Of a DNA stretch of 25,719 nucleotides, positions 1-10,117 are shown one piece after another. How positions within the stretch are numbered: the first letter of the stretch is position 1; every line of letters begins with the position of its first letter. The DNA comes from Chara braunii. Taxonomy: Eukaryota; Streptophyta; Charophyceae; Charales; Characeae. The stretch is from assembly GCA_003427395.1 (NCBI GenBank), contig BFEA01000096.1:423200-448918 (forward strand), read 5' to 3'. The position numbers were made by a program, and so were the translations under genes. Below the pieces are notes generated by a model. It ran no database searches, was not told the origin of the DNA, and saw only the letters and a list, made by a program, of their open reading frames with translations.

Positions 1-240
1 AAGCGAAGAGGGTCAGAAAGACAGAGAATCGATAAATCCGGATGGTACCAAAGGGAACCGAAAGGAAATCTCCTCAGGGGAAAACTCGGGGAAAGTCGGG
101 GGAAGCAGGCAAGGGACTCAGGAGACCAAGGAGGGCAGAAATAAGGATAGGACAAGCCCCCGGAATTCAGAAGGAGCTGTGTCTAAGAAAGTGAGGGTCC
201 CGGATGCGAGGTGCAAACTAGCGGAGATAGAAAAAAGGAC

Positions 241-318
241 CGCGGAGTACAAGGCAAGACCGCGGAGTACAAGGCAAGACCGCGGAGTACATGGCAAGAC
301 CGCGGAGTACAAGGCAAG
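241..318 (+). repeat. 20 bp x 4 tandem repeat inside Gag
   Basis: The unit CGCGGAGTACAAGGCAAGAC occurs at 241, 261, 281 and 301 with only an A/T change in the third copy and a drifting end in the fourth. The unit is not a multiple of three, so successive copies are read in different frames: TAEYKARP in the first and fourth copies, other peptides between. Three extra units add exactly 60 bases, which keeps the Gag frame. Confidence 0.9.
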
Positions 319-1474
319 GCCCTCTGCAGGAAGAACGTGGAACGAACGGAAAACCGGCCGAGGCGGAATTGGGCAAGGGGATAAGGGTAGTGACCGTGGG
401 GGAACACCGAGCAAAAGAAGGAAGGAGAGAGAGAACTCCCTGGGGATAGAGTCAGAGAAAGCTACGAACCCACCAACTATAGATAGCAGGGCGAGCCGTC
501 TGCCAACTACGCCGGCAGTAACACGAGGATGTGAAGAGCTCTGGAGCCTTAGGGAAAGGGTGTTGGGATGGTTCGACCCGGAAGGGACTTCAAAGACTAG
601 GGAGGGACAAAAGGCCGGCAAGGAAGGGCAGGATACCAGTATGGCAGGCCAGGCTAGTAGCTCCGAAGGCGGCCTTAGGAAGATAGTATCGTCCCTCGCG
701 CGAGCACTGAACAAAAATCTGGGCTACCTAGCGGGCGCTAAGAAAAAGTTGATGTTTGACTGGGCGAACATCACGGAATTCCTAATAGATTACGACAATC
801 TGGCCGCATTGTTGAAATGGACCGAAGAAGAAAAGATGGACCACCTGGGGCAGCATGTGACTTTGAGCCTGGGGCGGGACATACAAGCCATCGTAGCCGC
901 GAGTCGATCCCGGAAGGAAACCCGGGATGTAATGATGAGAAAATACTTGGCAGCGGAGAAGATGGCAACGTAGGCCAACTTAGCGGCAGTCCAGAGAAAG
1001 AACTTTGCAACGTCCAATGACTTCCTACGAGAGTTTACCCTAGTCGCACGAAGGATCCCCAGGGTTACGGACCGGATAATGAGCAAATACTTCCTCAGGC
1101 AGTTCTCCGAGCTCGACAAGGACAAGATCATGTCGGCTTACCAACAGACGAGCAAGTTTGTAAACACCAGGGACGTTGATTTTAGCACGGTAACGGATCT
1201 GGCTGAGAAGACAGTAGTGACCGAAACATTGGGTTTGCTTAACGAAGGGGAGGTCATAGATCTGACTAGTAGGACAGGCGACAAGGTGAAGAAGGGGATT
1301 GAAAGTCTACATGAACAGATGCACAAAGTCGACAACAAGATTGAAAGGGTGAAGAACGCGCCACTGGTTATGCAGGCACAAGTATCCCGACCCGCCCTCC
1401 CTCCCCAGGAAGCCATAGTTCCGCCAGGAGTAGCCAATCAAGGATTCGAACGGAGAGATCCCGCTAATGAGCAA

Positions 1475-1516
1475 TGCAAGTACTGCACTTCGGTGGGACA
1501 TTTTGTGCGCGCATGA
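1475..1516 (+). other. CCHC zinc knuckle of element 1 with the last ligand lost
   Basis: The residues are Cys-x2-Cys-x4-His-x4-stop (CKYCTSVGHFVRA then TGA at 1514-1516). The stop sits exactly where the fourth ligand, Cys (TGC/TGT), is expected in a retroviral nucleocapsid knuckle. A third-position change of a Cys codon is the simplest explanation. The same frame stays open downstream. Confidence 0.7.
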
Positions 1517-2185
1517 CCAAAACTCAACCATGATATATTAAAATGGAGATGTACCAGGTCGTTAAAGGGAGAGATATTCCGGCCGCATGGAGAACGGGTG
1601 AATTGGAACTCGCCAGGGGGGATACGGCGAGCTATTATCATGCTCAATGGGCTAGAGATAGCGGTCGTAGAGGCTGAGCCGGTGGTCGATATCATCTGGG
1701 ATCAACTTCGGGGCCGCGGGCCGCAGGTCAACTTCATTCTGGAAAACGACGGACGTGATAGGGTGAATGCGACTACTCGGCTAGGGACGGATGGGAGAAG
1801 GATTATCCGTGACACCGTGATGGAGGAGGTCGCTGGAAGCTCCGTACCCCAAACAGAGCCCGAGGCCGAGGAACCAGAGAAAGTCTATGGGAAGCCCAGG
1901 GGAGAGGAGCCTACGAACAAAGTTGCCGCTGCTAAAAAGAAGTTTAGGTATCAAATCCCGATCTTAACCATGCCTGAAATCGATCACACCCTTAGCAAAT
2001 TACTGGGAACCATGGTGTCGGTGTCGTTTCAGACGATGCTGAAGGCCAGCCCTAGGTTGCTCAAAGAGCTTAGACAACTGTTGACTCGACGGCGAGTAGA
2101 GATAGACGAAAACCACGAATCACCGGAAGAGGAAAGAGAGGAGGAAGCTCCGCAAAAAGTCGCTAACCTTCAAAGGAGTGGGATT
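1517..2185 (+). pseudogene. Element 1 Gag-Pol linker / pre-protease region
   Basis: This continues in the same frame as Gag with no stop from 1517 to 2185. The product is charged and partly predicted-disordered: an Asp/Glu/Arg-rich half (about 1700-1920), then a segment with hydrophobic periodicity (IPILTMPEIDHTLSKLL, about 1957-2007) and an acidic tail (about 2100-2150). The family frequently has such a DNA/RNA-facing or structural linker between nucleocapsid and protease. I do not recognise a catalytic domain. The continuous frame suggests that Gag and Pol were once one polyprotein. A frameshift between about 2165 and 2190 moves the reading to the frame that encodes protease. Confidence 0.6.
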
Positions 2186-2190
2186 TGAAG

Positions 2191-2680
2191 GATCTCAAGA
2201 AAGTCTTTGCGGACATCCGCCTGAGCCTGCCAGGCTGAGAAGGTGGCGAGGTCATGAGGGCACCTCCCGGAACAAAGCTCAGCTTCCATGCGCTACCCAT
2301 AGGAAAATTGAAAATCCAGATCGGGACCCATCATACCGGCGCATTAGTAGATGGGGGAGCGAAAATCACTCTCATAAGGAGGGATTTCGCAGCAATCACG
2401 GGTTGTACGGTAAATAAGGAAGTAACAGGGAGCATCCGGGGAACCGGTGGGGAAATCCCGTTCGCTGGGTATGTCACGAAATGCGCAGTCAAAGCAGGAA
2501 TCAGGGAGTCGATCTAGTCGTTTCAACGGATGACAGTAATGGAGGAAATGGACCACGACATAATCCTCGGGAGACCGTGGTGCGCAAACGTAAAAATGAT
2601 AGGCATGCACTTGCTTGATGGCACATACATGGTAGACATAGAGGACCAAGTGACAGATCGGGGAGAGCTCCTCCGACTCG
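2191..2680 (+). pseudogene. Element 1 aspartic protease, broken
   Basis: The frame reads KDLKKVFADIRLSLPG, TGA at 2236-2238, then a retropepsin-like segment. ALVDGGAKITLI (from about 2341) stands at the active-site loop, where most retropepsins have D-S/T-G. The hydrophobic strand and DHDIILGRPW (about 2560) near the domain end match the conserved I/L-G-x-x-W/F region. TAG at 2515-2517 separates the halves. The protease would cleave Gag-Pol. Asp-Gly-Gly could be a family variant or an inactivating change; I cannot tell which. Another frameshift falls at about 2650-2690. Confidence 0.65.
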
Positions 2681-2681
2681 G

Positions 2682-3190
2682 ATGGGAGGAGACCCTCCGA
2701 AGGGGAAGCTAGCAACATGGTCACCATCTTTCAAAGATAGCGCGCGGAAAAGGGTTTTTGTGCGGATGGAGGGCATGAGAGAAAGGGTAGAAATCATGAT
2801 CGAGGAAGCATTCAATAAGAAGGAATGGATCAAGATGGGCCTGCCCCAGAAGAAGAGGAGGCAGGAGGACGAAGTCTTAGGTGTTATGGTGGCAGGAAGG
2901 GAATCGGAAGTCGAACTCGGAGCCAGCCTGCCCAAGCGGAAAGAAGTGCGCATGAACGTGCCAGAAGTCGCACTCGAGATTCCCGATTTTTTACAACTCA
3001 TCAAGGCTATCAGATATCCCAATGTAAGAGTGGACCCGGCGACATTGGCCAAATTCGAAGGAGAAGTGCAAAAGGGATATTGTGTGAATGGAAAGTTAGT
3101 CAGTATTCAACCACGAGTCGTAGAAGCGACAAGGGTAATCCCGACCGTTCATTTTTTAGGAGAAAGATCCCGGAAGGAAGTGTTCGAAAG
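2682..3190 (+). pseudogene. Element 1 protease-RT linker
   Basis: After the frameshift the frame is open from 2682 to 3203. The product is charged (many Lys, Glu, Arg) and contains VPEVALEIPDFLQLIKAI (about 2959-3012), a moderately hydrophobic helix. I see no catalytic motif. It most likely bridges protease and RT in the polyprotein. The Pol reading then moves to another frame between about 3160 and 3190, where RKYKPVGKKAKPV begins the stretch leading into RT. Confidence 0.5.
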
Positions 3191-4258
3191 TACAAGCCGG
3201 TAGGGAAGAAAGCAAAACCGGTCTTGATCCTGCTAGGGACATCAAAGGAAGAGGCTATGGGGAAGGAGGAGGAAGTCCTCCGAGTGATTCGAAAGAGGCG
3301 ACCAACGGAAGGGCATCGGATACCAGATGAGGTAGCTGATACAATGAAGATAGGCGTAGAGGGATTCTTAGCGGAAGCAGAAACCCGCCTGATGAAAAGG
3401 ACCTGCCAGGAGTTTCAGCTGACATTTGCCTTTAGTGATCATCAGAACGGGCGGTTAGACGTGAAGCGAATTCCTCCAGTCGGAATCAACACGGTAGAGC
3501 ATGAGTGTTGGAATGACAAGGGTCCGTCCTATGAATTTGGGATAGCGGGGGAAGTGACAGACCTTCTTCGAGCAAAGATGAACTCCTTCGTCGCAGAACC
3601 TACGGCGTCACCATACGCGAACCGGTGTTTCGTCTTTCGGAAGCCCAACAAGACGCTAAGATGGATTCAGGATCTGCAGAGGTTGAATGCGGTAACCATC
3701 CGGGATGTTGGCTCGCTGCCTCAGGCCGATTTATTAGCAGAGTCGCACGCCGGCCGAAGCATTTACTCCCTGATAGATCTGTATTCAGGGTACGACCAGC
3801 TTCCATTGAATGTTCGGGACAGACCGTACACCGCAATGCACACCTCCGTAGGCTAGTTGTAGATGCAGGTGACCCCTATGGGCTTCACAAACGCGGTAGC
3901 CGACGCGCAACGGAGAATGCTCGCCGTAGCCGGGGATATGTTCCCAGAGAAGTGTGAGCCCTACATCGATGACAACCCGATCAAAGGCGCCCAAGAGAAG
4001 GACGATACGGAAGTCCAGCCGGGAATCCGAAGATTTGTATGGGACCATCTACAGGAAATCAAGGACTTACTCCGCCGGTTCCTAGTATACAACATCACGG
4101 CTAACGGACCTAAGAGTATTCTAGCAGTACCAGAAGTAACCATATTAGGGTTTCGCTGTGGCGCATACGGTAGGAAGCCAGATCCGGCGAAGACTGAAAA
4201 GATATCGCAGTGACCGACGCCCCTGCGCACGACAACAGAGGTAAGAGCATTCTTAGGC
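3191..4258 (+). pseudogene. Element 1 reverse transcriptase, three premature stops
   Basis: RT copies element RNA into DNA in the virus-like particle. Fingers/palm motifs run in order: PTASPYANRCFVFRKPN (about 3600), LRWIQDLQRLNAVTIRD (about 3655), SLIDLYSGYDQLPL with catalytic Asp at 3776, VTPMGFTNAVADAQRRM (about 3869), and the YxDD box as YIDD at 3962-3973. KSILAVPEVTILGFRCG and EVRAFLGVVGFWRIFIKSF mark thumb/connection. Three in-frame stops interrupt one continuous frame: TAG 3854-3856, TAG 3860-3862, TGA 4211-4213. The TAGs lie just before the conserved VTPMGF block and the TGA just before PTPLRTTTEVRAFLG. Asp at 3776 and both Asp of YIDD are kept, so inactivation is by stops, not by loss of active-site residues. 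Confidence 0.85.
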
Positions 4259-5389
4259 GTGGTCGGCTTTTGGAGGATTTTCATTAAAAGCTTTGCCAAG
4301 ATTGTTGAGCCTATCCGGGCCATGATCAGAGAAGAAGGGACTATGGATTGGACGGAGGAGCGGGAAGGAGCAGTCCAAACCCTCAAGGATATACTGACGC
4401 CTGAGCAAGTCGCCTTGTCCGCACCCTGCCTTAATGACGAAGTGGGACGACCATTCATCCTAGAAACGGATGGAGGACCCTTGACCGTGGGAGGCGTACT
4501 GATTCAAAGGGATGAGGAAGGAAAAGAGAGGCCAATTAGGTTCGAAAGTAGAACCCTGAACTCCGCAGAATGGCGGTACTCACAGTTCAAGAATGAGGTC
4601 CTAACCATATTGCATTGCCTTGATACCTTTCAGGCCTACCTGTTTGGGAGGCGGTTCATCCTAAGGATCGATCTGACGAATGTCGCAGGGGCCTTAAAGA
4701 ATTACAGGCCTATAGATCCGACGGTGGGGAGATGGGTAGGATTTATTTGGCAGTTTGATTATAAGATCGAACAGATTGCTGGAATCAGAAACAAGGCCGA
4801 TGGGCTGAGTCGGGTCTGCATCACTCCCGAAGGAGTGGAGGATGCGGAACCCATAGACACATTTCTCGAATACGAAGGAGGAACTTTTGCGGTGGATAAC
4901 GAAATGATGGGCGAAGAATGCGCGTCGGGAGAACTACTTATCCGGACTTTGGAGAAAGGGGCACCTGCCGTAGTAGCAGAACTTAGAAAAGGACCAGTCA
5001 CCACTCGAGGTCGCAAAGAGGAGAAAGATTCGTGGGGAGCGATAGTAGGACCAAAGGAGGAACTAATAACAATGACGGGTGAGGGAGGTCGCGAAGCAGT
5101 AATGAGCTTAGTGGAATCTTGGGAAAGGAAAGAGTTGCGGTGGATGGTAAACCAGGTGCAGGAGAGAAAGGATGAGGACCATGAAGGGAAGAAGTTTTTC
5201 TTTGCCCAGATATACGAAGGGATATTTCGGGAGATTGGGTTGTTGCTGGTAGGAAACAAACAACCCATGGAAGTCAGCATTAAAGCAAGGGAGGAGGCCG
5301 AGAGGGGCGGTCATCTGTTCCGAAGAGAGGAAGGTGCTATGCCTAGAAGAGTTGTGTGCGGGAGACCTAGACAGTTGGACGTGATCTAG
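4259..5389 (+). pseudogene. Element 1 RNase H and connecting domain
   Basis: This frame continues from RT. The RNase H part (about 4454-4815) carries the expected carboxylates: Asp in LETDGGPL (4469), Glu in FKNEVLTI (4595), Asp in LRIDLTNV (4670) and Asp in NKADGLSRV (4799). Ty3/Gypsy RNase H degrades the RNA strand of the hybrid. From about 4830 to 5389 the product is charged and has no recognised motif. It is the tether between RNase H and integrase. TAG at 5387-5389 cuts it off from the integrase zinc finger, which follows in the same frame. Confidence 0.8.
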
Positions 5390-6506
5390 GCAATGCACGA
5401 CGGACTAGCAGGAGGACATCGATCGTCCAAAGGAACCCTTGTGAAGATAGCGCCACTCTATTATTGGCCAGGCATGGCAGGCATGGTCGCCACGTACTGC
5501 CAGACCTGCCTAATCTGCCAAAAACGGAGCTCGGCACGTGTCTTTGAGCCGCTTAGACCAACGCAGGTGCTAGGGCCGGGACATCTGGTCCACCTTGACC
5601 TTGCAGGCCGCCTGTATCAACGGATGGGTACAGGTATATCCTGGATGCGCGAGACAACTTGAGTGGGTTTATGGAGGTGGTCTCTCTCAAGAAAAAGATA
5701 AGGAGAAGTGTAGCGGACTGGATAAAAGACTTCTACTTGAGGCATCCTTTCGTCAGGAGGTTTATAGCGGACAATGGAACATAATTTGTGAACCAAGAAG
5801 TATTGGGAATGCTTAAGAGGCTCCACGTGCCGATCAAACTCATCGAGCCATATCACCCGGAGGCCAATGCACCTGTGGAAAGAGGGCACCGAACCTTAAA
5901 GAACACGATTGCGAAGCTCGCAGCAGACCATCTGGGGAGCTGGCCTAGGTATCTTAAGAAGACTATCTTCTCGGAGAACATGACACCTAAGAGGACAACG
6001 AGATGTATCCCAGCAGAACTTTGGTACGAAAGAGAAATCGACTTTCCCGTGGAAGCCTTGATACCTACCTGGAACAGGTTAGATGATGATCCGCGAATGA
6101 CCACGGAAGAGTTAATTGAGGCGAGGTGTCAACAAGTCCTTAAGAACGAGGAGGTCATGGAAGACGTCGCCAACCGGGTACTAGACAGCAGAATGAGGGA
6201 CAAAGCAAGGTGGGACCAGGTTAAGAATGTCATGAAGGAGCCACTTCAGGTAGGGGAGACAGTATTGCTAAGGAACTCGGCACTAGAAAGTACTTGGTCT
6301 GGACAGCTGGGGAGGAGGTTCAAAGGCCCCTACCGGGTCGCCAAGCGGGTGGGACTGAACACCTTCGAGCTGGAAGATCTGGATGGAACTGGATTGAAAG
6401 GACCCCGGGGCAACGATTGGTCAGGTTTCTAAGTCGGGACCCGGTGGAACAATGGCTTCAGGAGGCTGAGGATAAGGAAACTGAGGGGCTACAAGCTGAG
6501 GACTGA
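5390..6506 (+). pseudogene. Element 1 integrase with HHCC finger, D,D35E core and GPY module, broken
   Basis: Integrase inserts the cDNA into the host genome. The N-terminal finger is His-x6-His (MHDGLAGGH, 5393) and Cys-x2-Cys (TCLIC, about 5507). Core carboxylates are Asp in VHLDLAG (5597), Asp in IADNGT (5770) and Glu in NAPVERGH (5878). Exactly 35 residues separate the last two. A frameshift lies between about 5600 and 5635, and TAA at 5782-5784 stands where the family usually has Glu in GTEF. The C-terminal GPY/F-like module is RRFKGPYRVAKRVGLNTFELEDLDG (about 6313-6390). A last frameshift near 6385-6412 leads to QRLVRFLSRDPVEQWLQEAEDK ending at 6506. I see no chromodomain. Confidence 0.8.
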
Positions 6507-6890
6507 CAATGGCCTTGCCCACACTATGGTTTGTCTCTGACTGCATCCGTGGGACTGTCATTTTTTGGGGCCGGGGCAATGGTTTGGACTGACTGAGGTT
6601 GGAAGGCAGGATGACTTGGAATTTTGCGATAACGGGTTTTGTGTGACGACGGGAAAGATTGTGGGAAATATTGTATCATAGTTTTTGATGGGGAAATAAT
6701 GGGATCATCACAAACGTGGCATTTGCATGAGAGAAGGAAATGTATAACAGTGGCTTGATGCGAAGGATACTGGGAGCATTCTGGGGAAGGGGGGCTGCCT
6801 ACCGGACTGGGGAAACGGGTGTATGGGGGGATGGCGGGTGTTGTTTTGTTATACAGGACCAAGAAAAAAAAAACACAAGAAAAAGTGAAA
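6507..6890 (+). other. Spacer after pol, no gene seen
   Basis: This follows the last pol codons. It is G/A-rich and ends in an A-rich run (6861-6890) just ahead of the accessory frame. It could carry the promoter or leader for that frame, but no TATA box is evident. Confidence 0.4.
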
Positions 6891-7631
6891 ATGGAATTCG
6901 GCAACGAGAATGACAGCGGGGCGATCAACAGGCCTACTGGAGGGGAAGAAGCGGGACCAAGTCGAGGGAGGAGGACGACAAAGAGAAAGTTGTACATAGG
7001 GCTCATATCCGGGCAAGTTGTAGGCAGGGGTGCGAGAAAGCGAGTATGTAGAGGACCCTCGCCCCTCCGGAAGGGAGAAGGTATATATATCCCATCCAAC
7101 AGTGAGAGCGAGGAAGAGAGGGCGAATGTGGGAGAAGGGGGCAAAGCAGATATGAGAGAAAAAGTTCACGCCACTGACGAGGAAGGGGCCAAGAAATGCG
7201 AGCAGCGTGAGTCTTGGCGCGGGGAAAGCGAGGGGAGACAAGACATGCGCGATGAACGTGAGGATGGGGAGGAAAGAAGGGAAAACCCGCTTGAAGAGCG
7301 GAACGGCCACGACAATTGTGAGGGGAGGTATCCGGACTTTGAAGAAGGATATGGAGTGAGGACAGAGGTTCCATATAGCTACGATTCAAAGAACTTGACG
7401 GGTGGGTATAGCCCCATACAGACGGAAGAAGAGGAGGATGAGGAGAAGGAAGTACAGGAGGTCATAGAGATCAGCAGTGGGGATGAGAAGGATGAAATCT
7501 CGAGGCCTAGAGAAGAGAGGCGGCCCCCGATACACCACCCGCGCGAAGTGGCCTTTAGATGGGAGGATGAGTTTGGGCCAACACCCAGCCATTGGTTTCA
7601 ACTGTGGCTCGGTGTGATCAAGCACGAGTGA
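6891..7631 (+). CDS. Unbroken accessory reading frame of element 1, charged protein with SUMO-interaction-like motif
   Basis: I do not recognise the family. The frame is open from 6819. I prefer the ATG at 6891 because it has A at -3 and G at +4 and follows an A-rich leader; it gives 246 residues. The N-terminal part has basic clusters (RGRRTTKRK, ARKRVCRG) that could act in nuclear import. The middle is Glu/Arg/Gly-rich and probably disordered. An acidic run (EEEEDEEKEVQ) leads into VIEISSGDE at 7461-7487, a hydrophobic core with acidic flanks like a SUMO-interacting motif. The C-terminus is more structured-looking (VAFRWEDEFGPTPSHWFQLW). It has no stop although the neighbouring pol has nine. 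It lies where some plant Ty3/Gypsy elements carry an extra frame between pol and the 3' LTR. A function in nuclear targeting of the element is speculation. Confidence 0.45.
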   Translation: MEFGNENDSGAINRPTGGEEAGPSRGRRTTKRKLYIGLISGQVVGRGARKRVCRGPSPLRKGEGIYIPSNSESEEERANVGEGGKADMREKVHATDEEGAKKCEQRESWRGESEGRQDMRDEREDGEERRENPLEERNGHDNCEGRYPDFEEGYGVRTEVPYSYDSKNLTGGYSPIQTEEEEDEEKEVQEVIEISSGDEKDEISRPREERRPPIHHPREVAFRWEDEFGPTPSHWFQLWLGVIKHE

Positions 7632-8520
7632 ATTATCAAAACTCGGGAACTCGCAAAGGTAGGGTGGTGGCCACACCTTTGGATTTCTACAACGAGATGG
7701 AGTTACGAGAGATTGCAAGAAGAAGGAGAGAGATCATGGTCTCCGGCCTGGGGTAAAAGAGCCAACAGAAAGACAGGACGAGCAAGAGAGCGAGCGAGTT
7801 GAGGCACATGGCAGCAATAGGGATCAAATGTTGATTAAGTGCTAGACAAGAAATTGTGATTTCTTTTTTTTGCAAATATGGAATGACAGGGTTTGTATAG
7901 TATGAGTAAGCTTGTGAGGAATGCGGGATAAAATGACGAGCTAAGACTGTGTCACGATAAGTTAGAAGATAGCATATTGAGGCTACTTTCTGGATGAGCT
8001 ACCGTTGAAAGTGTGTAGATAAGACAATGATACGGGGCATGGGATGAAACCAGTTGGGAAGGGTGTATTGTGAACTTTGGATGGAATGAGGATTGTGCGA
8101 TTGACAAGAGAAGCCGTGAGTACCGATTGACGACGTGAATGTTGGTCGACTACAAGAGAGGTTAGGGAACCTATGGGTTAAGGGGCGTGAAGAACACTCC
8201 TTCCCTAGGAGCCTAATCCAACTGAGTTTTGAATGAGTCTGAAAATAGCCAAGAGCTGAGAAACCAGAAAGACTGAAAATAGAGAGGGGTGCCCCGGTCT
8301 TTTGCTATGGTTGAACGACCAGGTGGGCTAGTACTGCTTGAGGTCGCAAGCCCCAACCCGAGTACTAGACGCTAAGTCGGATGTATGCATGGATAAGTAA
8401 ATTGCCTTGAGAATGGATGAAGGGAACCGCACGCAGAAAACTGAAAAGAGATGGCCACCTTCTAACCTCCGAGACAGAAATGGGATCCGTGTCATCGAGG
8501 CCCACCTCCTCGGGCGCTAA
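7632..8520. other. Non-coding 3' region of element 1
   Basis: There is no convincing gene, only short frames without recognisable composition. The plus strand is purine-rich. The stretch CCCCAACCCGAG at about 8351 recurs at about 9338, suggesting diverged duplication within the 3' region. Confidence 0.4.
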
Positions 8521-8760
8521 CATTGAGAATGGAAAGGAATGACCCTAACCAGGCTGTTCAACTTGAGAAAGGAAAGGAATGACCCTAACCAGGCTGTTCA
8601 ACTTGAGAATGGAAAGGAATGGCCCTAACCAGGCTGTTCGACTTGAGAATGGAAAGGAATGGCCCTAACCAGGCTGTTCGACTTGAGAATAGAAAGGAAT
8701 GACCCTAACCAGGCTGTTCGATTTGAGAATGGAAAAGAACGACCCTAACCAGGTTGTTCG
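8521..8760 (+). repeat. Tandem array, 6 units of exactly 40 bp
   Basis: Units begin at 8521, 8561, 8601, 8641, 8681 and 8721. The core is TTGAGAATGGAAAGGAAT followed by GACCCTAACCAGGCTGTTC. Copies differ by a few substitutions and no insertions or deletions. The sixth copy is the most diverged. Confidence 0.95.
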
Positions 8761-10110
8761 GAAATGGCTCCTTACAAGGGTCATTTCTTTTGAAATAGGC
8801 ACTGGGGTCCCCCTGCATAATTGATTAAGAAAGGTTGATTGAGAATGAGTTGGAATCAGCAATGAGAGATAGAAAAGGCCGGTGGGTCGGTCATTGAAAT
8901 AACAATAAGGATGGATGAAAGAGAATGATGCGTTGAAAATAGAAGGGCAGGACAAAGAAGGCAGGGACTTAAGACGAGAAGGGCATAGACCATTGGGACG
9001 GTCATAAGGATTGAATATTGAGGAATGTGGAAGTTGAGGATTGAAGGTGGGCCGAAGGGTCGGTCTTGAGAAATGGCTATTGAAAGAGCGACCACCAGAT
9101 CGGTCATGTGGGGTGACCTTGTTGATGAGAGGCTGTCGGACCAGCCATGAGAATCACCTGTGAGAAAGGACTGGAAATGGCATTGGATTGAGTGATTGCA
9201 TATTGCATTGCATAAGTCAGGGGACCCTAGGCGATTTGATGAAAGGTCGTCGGGCCGACCACGGAAATGGTAAGAGATTGAGTTTTCCTTTCTTTCTAGT
9301 CTCAGGCCTCAACGTAAGGGGGATAGCGATGCATGCACCCCAACCCGAGGACCTCTACCCGTCAAGGGAAAGTCTCAGTGTGACCTATTCCTCATAAGGA
9401 AGGATAAGGGTTGAAGGACCAAGGCATCTTTCTCTTTGATTGATGTTGGAAGTCTGGAACTAACTCTGCCAACGAGCTCTAGTCGGGGAGTTCAAACTGT
9501 GCCTCATGTTGAGAACCTAAACGTCAAGGGCGTGGAGCCAAACGAGCAAGAGAGCCATTATTTTCCTAAGTTTCCTTTTTTCTCCCCAACCACACACCAT
9601 GCCATAGAGGGGCAACGCGACCGTTTGGGATGGACCAAGGCTGCTCGCATTAAGTTGAGCGGCACTGTCCAGAGGGAGGGGTCAGCCGTGGTACCGGGTG
9701 GAAGCCGCAACCACCACAGGGCGAGTGACACCTCCCTGCCGAATCATTACAACCGTTCCGGGACTAACCGCGAGGTCTTCGTAACTGCACTCGCAAACTA
9801 ATTGAGAGCCCCAACTCTCTTGAAAGGAAGAGGCCGGATCCAAGAAAACACCACTCGGGAGGAACGATTCGCGAGAAAGCCTTTACGGCAAGACGGGGTC
9901 CTGGGAGGTTTTGGACTGGACCTACCTGCCAGATGTGAGGAGGTACCTCAGTAATGACGCCCGTCTCGTAAGCGGCAAAAGATCGGACTAAGTAGAAGGA
10001 TGAGGTGTTACCTGTCGAGGAAGGCCCGATCACCCTTCCTTCTAGGAGCAGGTGGACCATTGTTCTTGACTAAGTTGGTGGGCCAAGGTCTGAGTATCTC
10101 CAAGTAAGAA
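8761..10110. other. Non-coding 3' region with recurring GACC/GGTC hairpin motifs
   Basis: No gene is supported. A plus-strand frame at 9436-9801 has unremarkable composition and no motif. Between 8878 and 9260 short inverted repeats recur: GACC/GGTC arms at 8988-9003 and 9090-9105, GGCTG/CAGCC at 9131-9146 and GGTCG/CGACC at 9245-9260. They often sit near TTGAGAATGG-like words, so they may be diverged copies of one repeat. Confidence 0.45.
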
Positions 10111-10117
10111 TCAGTCG

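Larger units (their letters stand above)
2..1516 (+). pseudogene. Element 1 Gag (capsid/nucleocapsid), partial at left edge, two stops
   Basis: The frame beginning at base 2 has no stop until TAG at 971-973. It then stays open to TGA at 1514-1516, so the Gag start is upstream of the window. The first 230 codons are hydrophilic, Lys/Arg/Glu-rich and probably disordered. They include a 20 bp tandem repeat at 241-318. A capsid-like part follows: around 740-1200 the protein reads like a Ty3/Gypsy retrotransposon gag domain (FDWANITEFLIDYDN, then DFLREFTLVARRIPRV and SKYFLRQFSELD). The end is a zinc knuckle, CKYC-x4-H from 1475, whose fourth ligand position is the TGA. Gag would bind and package element RNA. 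With one or two premature stops it cannot make full-length Gag without readthrough. Confidence 0.75.

Noticed and set aside
971-5389. Reassigned stop codons (TAG read as Gln), as in some algae and ciliates
   Set aside because: TAA and TGA also interrupt the frames, frameshifts are present, and the 901-codon frame of element 2 has no internal TAG. Decay is simpler.
6524-7389. Minus-strand Pro/Ser/Leu-rich frames opposite the accessory frame
   Set aside because: They are explained by purine-rich coding sequence on the plus strand, and none shows a domain.
8521-8760. CRISPR array
   Set aside because: Units are directly adjacent with no unique spacers, and the context is a eukaryotic retrotransposon.
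9436-9801. Plus-strand frame of 121 codons
   Set aside because: There is no motif, the composition is unremarkable and it lies in the repeat-rich 3' region.
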